Assembly (NCBI RefSeq): GCF_040581485.1
Contig: NC_090133.1
Location: 12,028,001-12,092,000 of the forward strand
DNA length: 64,000 bases
Direction: 5' to 3'
Origin: Linepithema humile
Taxonomy: Eukaryota > Arthropoda > Insecta > Hymenoptera > Formicidae
Part shown: positions 1-10,100 of the stretch, piece by piece
Layout of the letters: each line of letters opens with the position of its first letter
How positions within the stretch are numbered: the stretch's first letter is position 1
Program-made: the position numbers and the translations under genes
Notes under the pieces: model-generated
What the model was told of the DNA's origin: nothing
The model's database searches: none
Seen by the model: only the letters and a program-made list of their open reading frames with translations

Positions 1-1
1 G

Positions 2-1463
2 GTTTCTACGGACAGTGTCTCGCCACCGCAAAATACCGATTCGCTTTATCCACCGCCGTCATTGGCTGGTCCGTTTCCGCGAAGTGATATTACGGTTAGT
101 GCGGGTAGTGCCGCTTTAACGACGCAAAATCCTCGTGCCGAAACATCCGTTGCAGGGCCGAGTGACTCAGCCGCGCCGTCACAAAGTGAATTGTCGCGTT
201 TGTGCGCCATGATGCAACAAATGCTAGTTGCGATTAGTGCAATTCCGCAAGCCTCATCAAGGCTCGTTAATACGCCGGTTTTTCCGCCGGTCGTTCCGCC
301 GGTTGTTCCGCCGATTATTCCGCAAGCCTCACTAAGGCCCGTTAACCCGCCGATTTCACCGTACGGTTTTGATCAAAACATTGATCCTACAAGTGGGCAA
401 AATCGTTTCGTGAGTGCTATTCCGAACTTTAACACCTCTGGCCTGTCAAGAGGTGGTTCTATTCTTTCAACGGCATCAGCCGCTCAAGCAGTCAATTTGT
501 TGGCGTCACAAATTCCCAGTTTCAGTGGATCGGAAGAAGAAAACGTGGAACTGTAGTTGAAAAAAGTAGAACGCATCGCGCGAATACATGGAGTATCTGA
601 TGACGTCACTTTGCTAGCTGCTTCTAGCAAGCTGACAAAATCCGCGCGTAAATGGTTCGATTTGGACGCTGGAACAATTAACGACTCATGGTCATCGCTC
701 AAACAAGCAGTAACGAATAGATTTCGTCGTCGTGTCCCGTTCTTTGTGACCATGCAGAAAGTCGAAGCGCGTAAGTAGAACTTCGCGAAAGAGACATTTC
801 AAGATTATGCTCTTCATAAAATAGAGCTTATGCAGAATCTTGATCTGCCTGACTGTGATGTGATTAACGCTTTGATTAGTGGAATTGGTAGTACATCATT
901 AAAAGCAACTGCCATTTCATTAAGAGCTAAGTCAGTTGATGAATTTTTGCAAAACATGTACGACATTACGGTTATGTGTGACGTGAACAGAAAACAGTCA
1001 CCGCCTTTCAAAAGGAAAGTAAAAGACTCAAATGACACTTCGGTAAAGAATAGTGACACTTCTGCAAGGAACAGTGACTCTTCAAAAGTGCACAAAGACA
1101 TAATTTGCAATTATTGCAAAATTAAAGGACACATTCGTGCTGATTGCTACAAGCTCAAAAGAAAAGAGCAGCAGTCTTCTACATCACCGATTTCTGACGT
1201 TGTCGCAGCAGCCGAACCAGTCGTCAAACCAACACCCGTTGCAGTCTCTTGTGCAGAGAATCGACAGCCTTCAAAGGACGCTTCCTCTTCCTCAACGGTA
1301 GCTTGTGTGGTTCAACAAAAAAGGTTGGAGATATCTGATCCTCCTCTTGTAAAGATTATTTCGTTGAATAATATTGCGTGCGATTTATTAGCGTTTGTAG
1401 ATTCTGGTAGTCCAGTCTCTTTTATAAGTCCTCGCTTGTATCAAAAATATTTTAACCGAAATA
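2..1463 (+). pseudogene. Gypsy gag and protease region
   Basis: The frame is open from position 2. It begins with a Pro/Ser-rich low-complexity stretch, followed by a capsid-like helical region (about 480-960). A single CCHC zinc knuckle lies near 1111-1152 (CNYC, GH, C spacing), with a basic tail. A retroviral-type aspartic protease motif, FVDSGSPVSFIS, sits around 1393-1428; it normally cleaves the Gag-Pol precursor. Two in-frame TAG stops (554-556 and 776-778) interrupt gag. The second lies where Trp would fit (Lys-stop-Asn-Phe), suggesting TGG to TAG. The frame is then cut at 1463 by the mariner insertion and resumes at 2366. Confidence 0.8.
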
Positions 1464-2365
1464 TTAGGACCTTGAATAAGTTCTCGCTGTTTTTTTTGTT
1501 AAAAAAAAACATTAATTTAAAATATAAGGCTTACAATAACTTTACTCAAAGTATTGTCCATCATTAGAGACCACTTTCTCCCATCTTTCTGGCAGTAATT
1601 GAATCCCCCGTCGAAAAAACGATTCATCTTTTGACGCAATCCATGAATCGACCCATTTTTCGGTTTCTTCGAAAGAATGGAAGCGCTGCTCGCTCAAACC
1701 ATGCGCCATCGACCGAAACAAGTGGTAATCCGAGGGGGCTATGTCCGGTGAATACGGCGGGTGAGGTAGAACTTCCCATTGAAGCGTTTCCAGGTAAGTT
1801 TTGACTGGTTTTGCCACATGTGGCCGAGCATTGTCATGTAACAAAATGACTTTTGGATCATTCCTAACGCTTTTAAACGTTTTGAAACTGTTGACGCATC
1901 TACTTGCAATGTTTTCCCGAGCTCTACTAGCGTCTGACATGGATCTAGATCAAGCAATGCCTCCAATTCTTCGTCTTCAAACTTTGTCGGTGCTCCAGAA
2001 CGTTCTTTATCTTCAAGGTCAAAGTCATTATTTTTAAAGCGCCTAAACCAGTCTCTGCATGTCGTATTCGACAGAGCATTGTCACCATATGTTTCAACAA
2101 GAATTCTGTGTGCTTCAGCTGCAGATTTCTTTTGAATAAAGCAGTGCAATAAAATTCCCCGCAAAAACACTTTATTTGGCACAAAAGTAGACATTTTCGC
2201 AATAGGTAATTAAACACGTGGTTGACACTGTGGTAAACTGTATCTACTAGAATTTGAGGTTACATATAGTACTACTTAGCTGATGCGTTTCCGTACGAAA
2301 TTCCATGCACAGAGTGCCGCTACGCCATCTTTTAAGAAACAGCGAGAACTTATTCAAGGACCTAA
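1464..2365 (-). mobile_element. mariner element, internally deleted (mellifera-type)
   Basis: The boundaries are supported by inverted repeats: the + strand from 1464 (TTAGGACCTTGAATAAGTTC) is matched in inverse at 2346-2365. TA duplications sit at 1462-1463 and 2366-2367. At 902 bp it is about 380 bp shorter than a full mariner, matching the missing centre of its transposase. The right TIR also contains the AGATGGCG motif common in mellifera-subfamily mariners. The first 28 codons that a naive reading would give the downstream pol ORF (2283-2365) are really mariner TIR. Confidence 0.9.
1542..2194 (-). pseudogene. mariner transposase, central deletion
   Basis: The N-terminal part (about 115 codons from the ATG at 2194) has the paired helix-turn-helix DNA-binding region, including WFRRFKNNDFDLEDKERSG and a STVSKRLKALGMI motif. 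The C-terminal part, in another frame, carries HDNARPH (second catalytic Asp), YSPDIAPSDYHLF (third Asp of the D,D34D triad) and the terminal WEKVVSNDGQYFE motif. The block between them, which includes the first catalytic Asp (TGDE region), is deleted and the join is out of frame. This copy cannot make active transposase, but its ends could still be mobilised in trans. Confidence 0.9.
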
Positions 2366-5309
2366 TACTTTGATCAACAATAATTCAGATTCGTGGATTG
2401 GCCTAAATGGTCTTCCTATTGAAACAACTGGTTTTGTAAATTCTTTTGTTTGTTTTGAGAAATTACCAGATTTCAACGGACAAATTCAGTTAAATGTTTT
2501 ACATAATAATGTTTTTAATGCTGAATTAATTGTAGGTCGTGACTTTCTTAATAAACACGACATTAGCATCCTTATTTTGCCTTCTGCAAAAATCGCGGAA
2601 AATAACTTAAAGTTTTTCCGTCAAATAGCTTTCGCTAATTCCTTTATTGAGCAGCCGTTAAAAAACGACTTTGAATCTGTTGAATTAAAAACAGATTTTG
2701 ATGATCAAATAAAAGCTAAATTGTTAACTGTATTGACTGAGGTTGATAATTCTCAGGTCACGCCAATAAAAGACAATTACTCGGTTAAAGTAAACTTGAA
2801 AGATCATTCAATATATGCGTTTGCGCCAAGACGTTTCGCGTTTAATGAGCGTTTAGAGATGCGTAAACTAATCGATGATTTGTTAACCCGAGATATTGTT
2901 AAGTATAGTTCATCGCCGTATTGTGCGCGGGTTGTTCCGGTGCAAAAGAAGAACGGTTCTCTTCGTCTCTGCGTTGACCTGCGGTCTTTGAACGATCGGG
3001 TAGAGAAACAAAAATATCCGTTCCCTCAAATAGAGGATTGTCTCTCACGGTTATCGGATCGAACGGTTTTCTCCTTACTCGACCTTAAAGATGGTTTCCA
3101 TCAAATAGACGTCCATCCAGATCATACAAAGTATTTTTCGTTCGCGACGCCTGATGGGCAATACGAATTTAAAAAACTTCCGTTTGGATATTGTGAAGCT
3201 CCCGCGGAATTTCAAAAACGTATAGTACACGTTTTACAACCCTTTATTCGAAAGGACGAAGTCATCGTCTATATTGACGATATATTAATACCTTCCAAAA
3301 CAGTGGAAGAGAATCTCAAGACTCTCAAAGAAGTACTTTTGATTTTAAAACAATATTCTTTTCAGCTCAATTATGAGAAATGTTCTTTCTTAAGAACCAC
3401 AATCGAATATTTAGGGTACATTATTTCCCCAGATGGGATAACTTTAAGTCCTTGCCACACTGAGGCCATACGCAATTTTCCTCAGCCTCAAAAACTTGTA
3501 GAGGTTCAACGCTTCTTAGGCTTGACCAATTATTTCCGTAAGTTCATTAAAAATTACGCTGCCATAGCAAAGCCTTTGAATAATTTAACGAGGAAAGCTA
3601 CTCAGTTTAATTTTGATAGTGATTGTTGTCAATCCTTCGAGACTCTCAAAAAAGAACTTGTTTCGTTTCCGGTTCTTCGTCTTTACAATCCTGTTGCAGA
3701 AACTGAGCTGCACACGGATGCCAGTTCCATTGCTCTGGCTGGAATCTTATTTCAAAAGCAAAGTCAAGGTAAATGGGCCCCGGTCGCCTATTACAGTCAA
3801 ACAACTAACCAAGCTGAGTCAAAGTATCACAGCTTTGAGCTGGAGATGCTAGCCGTATTGAAATCAATCGAAAGGTTTCATATATATCTTTACGGTTTGA
3901 ATTTCACGGTCGTTACCGATTGTCATGCTCTTGTGTACGCCGTGAATAAGGCTCACTTAAATCCACGCATTGCGCGTTGGACATTACGTCTTCAAAATTA
4001 TCGTTTCCAGGTTTCTCACCGAGCTGGCCATAAAATGTGCCACGTCGACGCCTTGAGTCGCGTTTCCAGTTACGTTGAGCATATGCCTCTCGAAAGAGAA
4101 CTCGAGTTTAAACAACTTCAGGATCCTTACTTAAAGGAAATCGTACATAAACTGGAATTTGAAGACCACGATAAATTCGACTTAATTGATGGTCTCATCT
4201 TCAAAAAAGGACCAGACAAACCTCGTTTTGTTGTCCCAGAATCTATGATTCAAAACATCATTCGGATTTATCACGATGAGCAAGCCCACTGTGGTTTTGA
4301 TAAAACGGTTGAAGGAATTTCTTCGAATTACTGGTTTCCTTCCCTACGTAAAAAAGTCCGTGATCATCTAGATAATTGTCTAGATTGTCTGATTTCAAAT
4401 TCATCGGTTCATTCCCGTGAAGGAGAAATTCAGCAAGTAGAATCTCCATCGTATCCAATGCAGATCATGCATTGTGATCATTTCGGTCCTCTTACCGAAT
4501 CTGAAGGACATAAGCATATCTTGCTTTTAATCGATGCCTTCACTCGTTTCACTTGGCTGTTTTCAGTCAAATCAACAGGATCTATAGAAGTGATAAAAAA
4601 TTTCACGAAAGTTTTTGATATTTTTGGAAATCCTTCCTCAATTGTCTCGGACAGAGGAACGGCTTTCACTTCTCGTGAATTCTCTGAGTTTACAGACTCT
4701 AAAAACATCTCACATCGCTTAGTAGCTGTTGCAGCTCCTTGGGCCAACGGTCTTGTAGAGCGAGTCAATCGATTCTTAAAATCATCGCTCAAAAAGGCTA
4801 TCGATGATCCGACGTCATGGTCTACCAAAATTAGAGCCATTCAATACGTCATTAATAACACCTATCACTCGTCACTAAAGTCAACCCCTTCTAAACTTCT
4901 TTTAGGGTACGATGCTCGGAATCATTCCGATGCACATCTTGTGCGTATTTTAAATCAGATCGCTAAAGTCGAGTTGGATTGTGACAAAGAAAGAGACGCT
5001 TGTCGTGAAATCGCTCATGAAGTCTCAAATAAGATCCGCAATTACAACAAAGTTTATTACGATAAACGTCATCGTAAACCCACTCAGTATAACGTCGGGG
5101 ATTACGTTCTCATCCGCAATACAATAATTAAATCCGGAGAGGACAAAAAATTTAAAACAAATTATAAAGGGCCGTACCAGGTTACAAAAGTTTTAAATAA
5201 TAACCGTTACGTGATACAGGACATCCCTGGTTTTAATATAACTCCTCGCCCTTATAACTCGATACTATCTCCCGATCGGATCAAGCCGTGGGTCAAACCA
5301 GTCATTTAG
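2366..5309 (+). CDS. pol: Gypsy pol: reverse transcriptase, RNase H, integrase
   Basis: The open frame runs to TAG at 5307-5309 and is about 980 codons once mariner sequence is excluded. In order: RT with LRLCVDLRSLNDR, FSLLDLKDGFHQI, LPFGYCEAPAEFQ and the catalytic YIDD near 3271-3282; RNase H with TDAS, an ELEMLAV Glu and VTDCHAL Asp; integrase with the HHCC zinc domain (HDEQAHCGF to CLDC), catalytic Asp in MHCDHFGP and VSDRGTAF, and Glu in GLVERVNRF. A GPY/F-type C-terminal module (KGPYQVTKV) follows. No internal stop is seen, so this half is intact; it is separated from its gag only by the mariner. Translation presumably depended on the upstream gag frame, so no independent start is proposed. 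Confidence 0.9.
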
Positions 5310-5600
5310 TTTGTAGTTTAAATTTGTATTTGAATTAAGATTGCGTTTCTTTAGACCTAAGTTTAGTGTTTATATTTTTGTATTTAGGTTAAGTATATCA
5401 GCGTTTCTGCTAAAGCAGATATTTCATATTTTATATTTGGGAATTCTCCCTTTGTTACTTACGTAATTTTGACTTCTGTTTTGAGTACACTATCGTGTCC
5501 TATCTTTACGCAAGTTTTGTTTTTCTATTTCTTATGACTTAAACTTTATATGATTGTTGATCAGTTCCAATTTCTTTTAAGTTCCTGCAATATGTTATTT
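5310..5600 (+). other. Gypsy 3' untranslated segment
   Basis: AT-rich non-coding DNA between the pol stop and the candidate 3' LTR. There is no env-like ORF. A clear polypurine tract just before the proposed LTR start is not visible, which lowers confidence in the exact LTR border. Confidence 0.5.
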
Positions 5601-6161
5601 TGTAAACCCTTTAGGGTCAGAACACATTCGGGTCGAATGTAAATGCAGGCTGGCCGAACTGTAAGCAATGCGGTGCAGCGCCGCCGATTAAGCGTCACTG
5701 TACCCCCTTTCCCGCGGTCCTCGCGACCACGCGCGAGTTATCTAATGCGCTGCGTCTAGCGACCTAGGCGTAGGAATATCCTTAATAAGGGCCAATCAGG
5801 ATTAGCTGATGCAATAGGCGATCCTTGAGCGTGTCACGGCATGTGTGCCGGGGAATTGCCGTTTGAGCAGTTCGTGTGACAACACGTCCGTCGTGTTTTT
5901 CGGTAATCAGTACCACGATGTATGTACGCGAGTGTTAATGATATTAATAAATATCGTTATTGTATTATTGTGTTTGCACCTAATATACCGTCCTGCCTTT
6001 TGATCCTGACAGATCCTCGATAAGTAATTTCGAGTGGACATTTATGTAATTACCGGTATCGCCATTGCTATTGTGAGAATAGTGTCGGTCGTAGATGTAC
6101 GTGCCGTACCCATCGGTGGTGCATCGTACGTATCGCGTAATTACCTAACGTAACGCTTACA
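5601..6161 (+). repeat. candidate Gypsy 3' LTR
   Basis: The segment starts TGTAA and ends TTACA, a perfect 5 bp inverted terminal pair in TG...CA form. It contains an AATAAA-type signal near 5946 and GC-richer blocks typical of an LTR. The 5' LTR lies outside the window, so a direct comparison is impossible and the borders are inferred from the terminal motif and position after pol. Confidence 0.4.
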
Positions 6162-6270
6162 GTAAGAACTCAATAATGGTTATTATTATTATATATTTTT
6201 ATAAACAATAATTGTTATTTCTTATTTATCTAGTCTTTGCACATATAACACTCAATACATCAAATTATAG
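6162..6270. other. AT-rich flank of the Gypsy element
   Basis: Short non-coding stretch between the candidate LTR end and the first recognisable DUF4806 exon. It ends with a splice-acceptor-like ATTATAG at 6264-6270. Confidence 0.4.
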
Positions 6271-7631
6271 AAGAAACCGGGGAAGAGGAATCAAATTATA
6301 ATAAAAATATCGAAGACAATACTGCCATTGAAGAAGAGAGTGATGTCAATAACAATAATGGCACTCCAACCGAAAAAACATCAGATAAAGTCAACAAACA
6401 AAGGACCCAAGAAAATAATATTGCTGCAACACCAAATAGAAATGAAGATTATGCAATGGAGGACATTATTGAAGAATTACCAACAGGTATTATTAATTTT
6501 AATATTTAAAAACTTATTATGTTTATATCTTATTAAATAAGCTTTATATATCTTATTAAATAAGTGTAAAATGTGAAACATAAAAAATACATTTTATATT
6601 TTATGTAACTTACAAAATAGTTATGTAACAAATATTGTACTATTTAATAAATATTTTTCAGATAATCAAGCAATATTAAAAATTTTACAAAATGTTGTGG
6701 CAACCAGGAGAATGGTAGAACAGCAAAATCAATTTTTAAAACAATTAGAGTCTCGAATCAATATCGATGCTGCTTCAAACGCAGTTGTTGCAACAAACCC
6801 AAACATAGAGCATATGACTAATAATACAATTCCCACAAAGCCTTTTAATAAATATAGAAAATTGTTAGAGTTTGACGATGACTTGAGAGCAAATATAGTC
6901 GCATCAAAACAATTAATATAAATTCTTTTAATTATTGTTTTAAATAATTTTAAAAAAATTATAATTACATTAAAAATGAAGTCTGATGCTACACGTAACA
7001 TAAATTGTTTTTTCTTTCTTGTGTAGGAAATGTTTTTCTATTTATTAGGAGGACATACTGCTCAAATGCAAATTAAAAATGGATTGGAGAAAATGTTTAC
7101 CAACAAGCTGGGGTCTAAATGCTCTTGGTTTGGACGCAAAGGAAATTATCAGTTGAACTCATTATATATAATGGAAATTTTAAAAAGTATGTGTAGAAGT
7201 CAATATTTTGTTCCTCTTATATTTAATCTTTTACTTTTAACAATTTCGTCACTGATGACACAAAGGGAAGTTATACATTTCATTTGCTTGCTATCGTTTC
7301 TCTTATTAGTTAAAAAAATAAGAAAATTATATATTTTTTGCAAATTTCTTTTTTAATTATGAAAACAACATAATCTTTGATTACTTTTATAGATGCAGTA
7401 AGAAAACATTTCCATACGTACACAAACAGAAACTTTCAAGATAATGTATCCACATGGTTTAAATACGCAAATACTAGACGTCTGAGAGAAAAAGCAGGTA
7501 TATTTTTCATGACTAATAAATATACATGATATTGTTCTCAAAATATATTTTCTAACACTATTAAAAAAATCTATATTTGTTACAGGCCAAGAGAAACGAC
7601 AGCAAAACATCGACCAAAATATCGATGAATA
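6271..7631 (+). pseudogene. DUF4806-domain protein, 3' exons of a multi-exon gene
   Basis: Five pieces join as exons. 6271-6486 is an acidic, Asn-rich linker, with acceptor ATAG and donor CAG/GTATT. 6662 to about 6918 holds a short coiled-coil stretch and the start of the domain (PFNKYRKLLEFDDDL). 7027-7186 carries GGHTAQMQIKNGLEKMFTNK and KCSWFGRKG. 7393-7496 carries WFKYANTRRLREKAG. 7585-7631 ends in TAG. Phases fit at the first, third and fourth junctions. The second intron has no clean GT donor near 6898-6920, so the gene may be decayed or misspliced. DUF4806 proteins are abundant in ants and have no assigned function. Earlier exons are missing, the Gypsy element lying directly upstream. 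Confidence 0.65.
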
Positions 7632-7639
7632 GATACAAT

Positions 7640-8205
7640 AAGGGGGAATAGATATAAAGGGAAGAAAGTGAGACCATATCGATCGGTAAATAGTGTAACG
7701 GTAATGATCTCTCCCCTTTTTGAAAGAGCATTATAGTCACGTTGTGGAGAAACGAACCATTCTTAATATATATTTGACAAAATATAAGTAGATAATTATA
7801 TTGCGATTCAGATTTATCAGATTGATTTTTTGGAAATAATGTTTTTGAGTTTTCGTTATAATGTAAATTACAATAAGATATTGTTCTTTTTTTCTTTTTT
7901 TTCTTTGTTTTTTCATAAAATGTTTACAAGTTGTACGTTTTTTTTATAATGATTTATCCTCTTTTTGAAAGAGCATACGTTGAAGAGAAACAAACCGTTT
8001 ATTTTAATATATATATATATATCTAACAATAATATATATGTATAAGTAGATAATAAGTAATCTAACGAATCAGACCTATCAGATTGATTTACTTCAAATG
8101 GTATTTCTCGTTATAATTTAAGTAACAATAAGATCGTTCTCTTTTTTTCCATTTTCTTTGATTTTTCGTAAAATTTTTGCACGTTGTACGTTTTTTTATA
8201 TTTAA
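7640..8205. repeat. 245 bp tandem duplication, AT-rich
   Basis: Two diverged units, from about 7716 and about 7961, both start with CTTTTTGAAAGAGCAT and run through GATTTATCAGATTGATTT-like sequence, a T-rich tract and a terminal GTTGTACGTTTTTTT. The offset between matching positions is 245 bp. No coding content is seen. Confidence 0.7.
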
Positions 8206-8841
8206 TAAATTATATTTTTATAATTAAGACTTTTTTTTGTGCCAAATTTATTTTTTAATTGAAAAAATTGGCATAGATTTTTCCATTATATTTTATATAT
8301 TTTATTTTATTAAACTGAATATAATGAATTTTTAAAAAAAATATGTATCGAGAGAGAGAAAAAGAGGCCATTTGGAATTTATCAATTTATCATAATTTCC
8401 GGAATGCCAAGCGATCATGCTTCAGGATACATAAAATGCGCTTATTTCGAGCTTACCTTTATCTCCAGTCTATTGAGAAGTCTATTGAGAAATCAATTGA
8501 CTAATTGTAAGACATATATACATATATATGCGGTTCCATATATGTGATAATATTGTTAAATGTATTCGTATTTTTTAAGTAATTTTCATGCAATTTAAAA
8601 AATTAATATAAAACTGTGATGTCTATAAAATATATATTGATAGATATAAAAAAATATATATATAAAATGACATGAATAAATGTATTATATACCAATTGCG
8701 CTATATCTTGATTGTATTCCGAAATTCACTGCTAATACTGAAAATCTATATCTATATCTATAGTTCACGTCACGTATATTATCGATTTCCACTATTGGCG
8801 ATAAATTTCGGAATACACCCGACACTCCCTATACAAGAATA
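8206..8841. other. AT-rich intergenic DNA
   Basis: No ORF with recognisable features and no RNA gene seen. Contains only simple AT repeats and one (GA)n-like run near 8350. Confidence 0.5.
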
Positions 8842-9046
8842 TTACTGCCAAAACCAGATAACTCTATTTTTTCATTATTTGAGATAAGGAATAAGAAAGA
8901 TGATATTTAATTGTCTGTAGAAAATAATTAACACAAAATAAATAATTTTTTGTTAATTATTTTCTACCGGAGAATAAATGTCATCTTTTTTATCCCTCAA
9001 CTCAAATAATGAAAAAATAGAAAATTATCTCTGGTTTTGGCAATAA
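8842..9046. repeat. foldback MITE-like palindrome
   Basis: About 90 bp imperfect inverted repeats flank a short AT loop. The left arm begins ATTACTGCCAAAACCAG, and the right arm ends CTGGTTTTGGCAATAA. The arms contain matching TTTTTTCATTATTTGAG / CTCAAATAATGAAAAAA blocks. The size and structure fit a small non-autonomous DNA element; the family is unknown. Confidence 0.65.
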
Positions 9047-9450
9047 CCCGACTGTTTAACAAAGTTTCAAAAACGTTACATATGGAACGTTGTGCACAAA
9101 CTTTATAATAACGTTCAATAATAAGTTTATCAATTGTTTTACAAACGTTACGAATGGAACGTTGCAAATAAATTTTTTAGTAACATTTTTATATGTATTT
9201 TATAAACGTTTTATAAACGTTGCACGTGGAACGATGTGCACGAACTGAATAGTAACATTATATGTATGTTTATTAAACGTTCTACAAACGTCACAAATGA
9301 AACGTTCCATACAAATAGTAAATGTGTGAGGACATTTCTGGTTGTTACGAGGTTGTATAAACGTCGCCACGACAACACAACAAAAGTCGCATAGCTTGAA
9401 TGTAACATCCTTGCAATGTCGTTGCAACGAAATTTTGTTTAGTGGGATGT
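9047..9450. repeat. imperfect repeats built around AACGTT
   Basis: At least four diverged units of roughly 70-100 bp carry the pattern ACGTT(A/G)C....GGAACGTTG followed by an AT tract. Examples begin near 9073, 9140, 9205 and 9280. No gene is supported here. Confidence 0.5.
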
Positions 9451-9579
9451 TTATTAACATAAAGTTAACAGTTTATCTCTAAGGTGTTTATATGTATAAA
9501 TATATAAAATTAATATAATTTTTTTATATTTCAGAATTTAAAAAGAAGGTGCACATTAAGAACGTTTGGTATAAAGTTT

Positions 9580-10053
9580 GGCTGCTGTGCGCCGATACAA
9601 GGCTGCTGTGCGCCTGTAAAGACCGGTTGCTGTGCGCCGATACAAGACTGCTGTGAGCCTGTAAAGACCGGCCGGCTGCTGTGCGCCAATACAAGGCTGC
9701 TGTGCGCCTGTAAAGACCGGCTGCTGTGCGCCAATACAAGGCTGCTGTGCGCCTGTAAAGACCGGCTGCTGTGCGCCTGTAAAGACCGGCTGCTGTGCGC
9801 CCATACAAGGCTGCTGTGCGCCTACAAAGACCGGCTGCTGTGCGCCCATACAAGGCTGCTGTGCGCCTATAAAGACCGGCTGCTGTGCGCCCATACAAGG
9901 CTGCTGTGCGCCTATAAAGACCGGCTGCTGTGCGCCTATAAAGACCGGCTGCTGTGCGCCCATACAAGGCTGCTGTGCGCTTATAAAAATTGGCTGCTGT
10001 GCGCCAACAAAAATCGACTGCTGTGCGTCTGTAAGACTGTTGTGTGCCTGTTA
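9580..10053. repeat. GC-rich minisatellite, 21/24 bp alternating units
   Basis: Twenty-one tandem units share GGCTGCTGTGCGCC followed by either a short tail (ATACAA, 21 bp unit) or a longer tail (TATAAAGACC, 24 bp unit). The two types mostly alternate, giving a 45 bp dimer. Because 21, 24 and 45 are multiples of three, all three minus-strand frames stay open. The array ends about 48 bp before the first Helitron ORF and is far more GC-rich than its surroundings. Confidence 0.9.
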
Positions 10054-10100
10054 GAATATAGAAAATATAGAATAATTTTAATAATATTAATAAAACAAAA

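Larger units (their letters stand above)
1..6161 (+). mobile_element. Ty3/Gypsy LTR retrotransposon (5' end outside window)
   Basis: Gag, protease, reverse transcriptase, RNase H and integrase follow in canonical Ty3/Gypsy order in one continuous frame that is already open at the window's left edge. No envelope-like ORF follows integrase. The copy carries two in-frame TAG codons in gag and a mariner insertion at 1464-2365. Removing the mariner plus one TA (904 bp) restores the frame between gag-protease and RT. Gag and integrase features recall the Mdg3/Micropia-type lineage, but that assignment is tentative. The right end is placed at a candidate 3' LTR; the 5' LTR is not in the window. Confidence 0.85.

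Noticed and set aside
2283..2365. N-terminal 28 codons of the apparent pol ORF
   Set aside because: This is the right terminal inverted repeat of the mariner, not Gypsy coding sequence.
5310..5600. Possible envelope gene after integrase
   Set aside because: No ORF of useful length, signal peptide or membrane segment; the element is not an env-bearing type.
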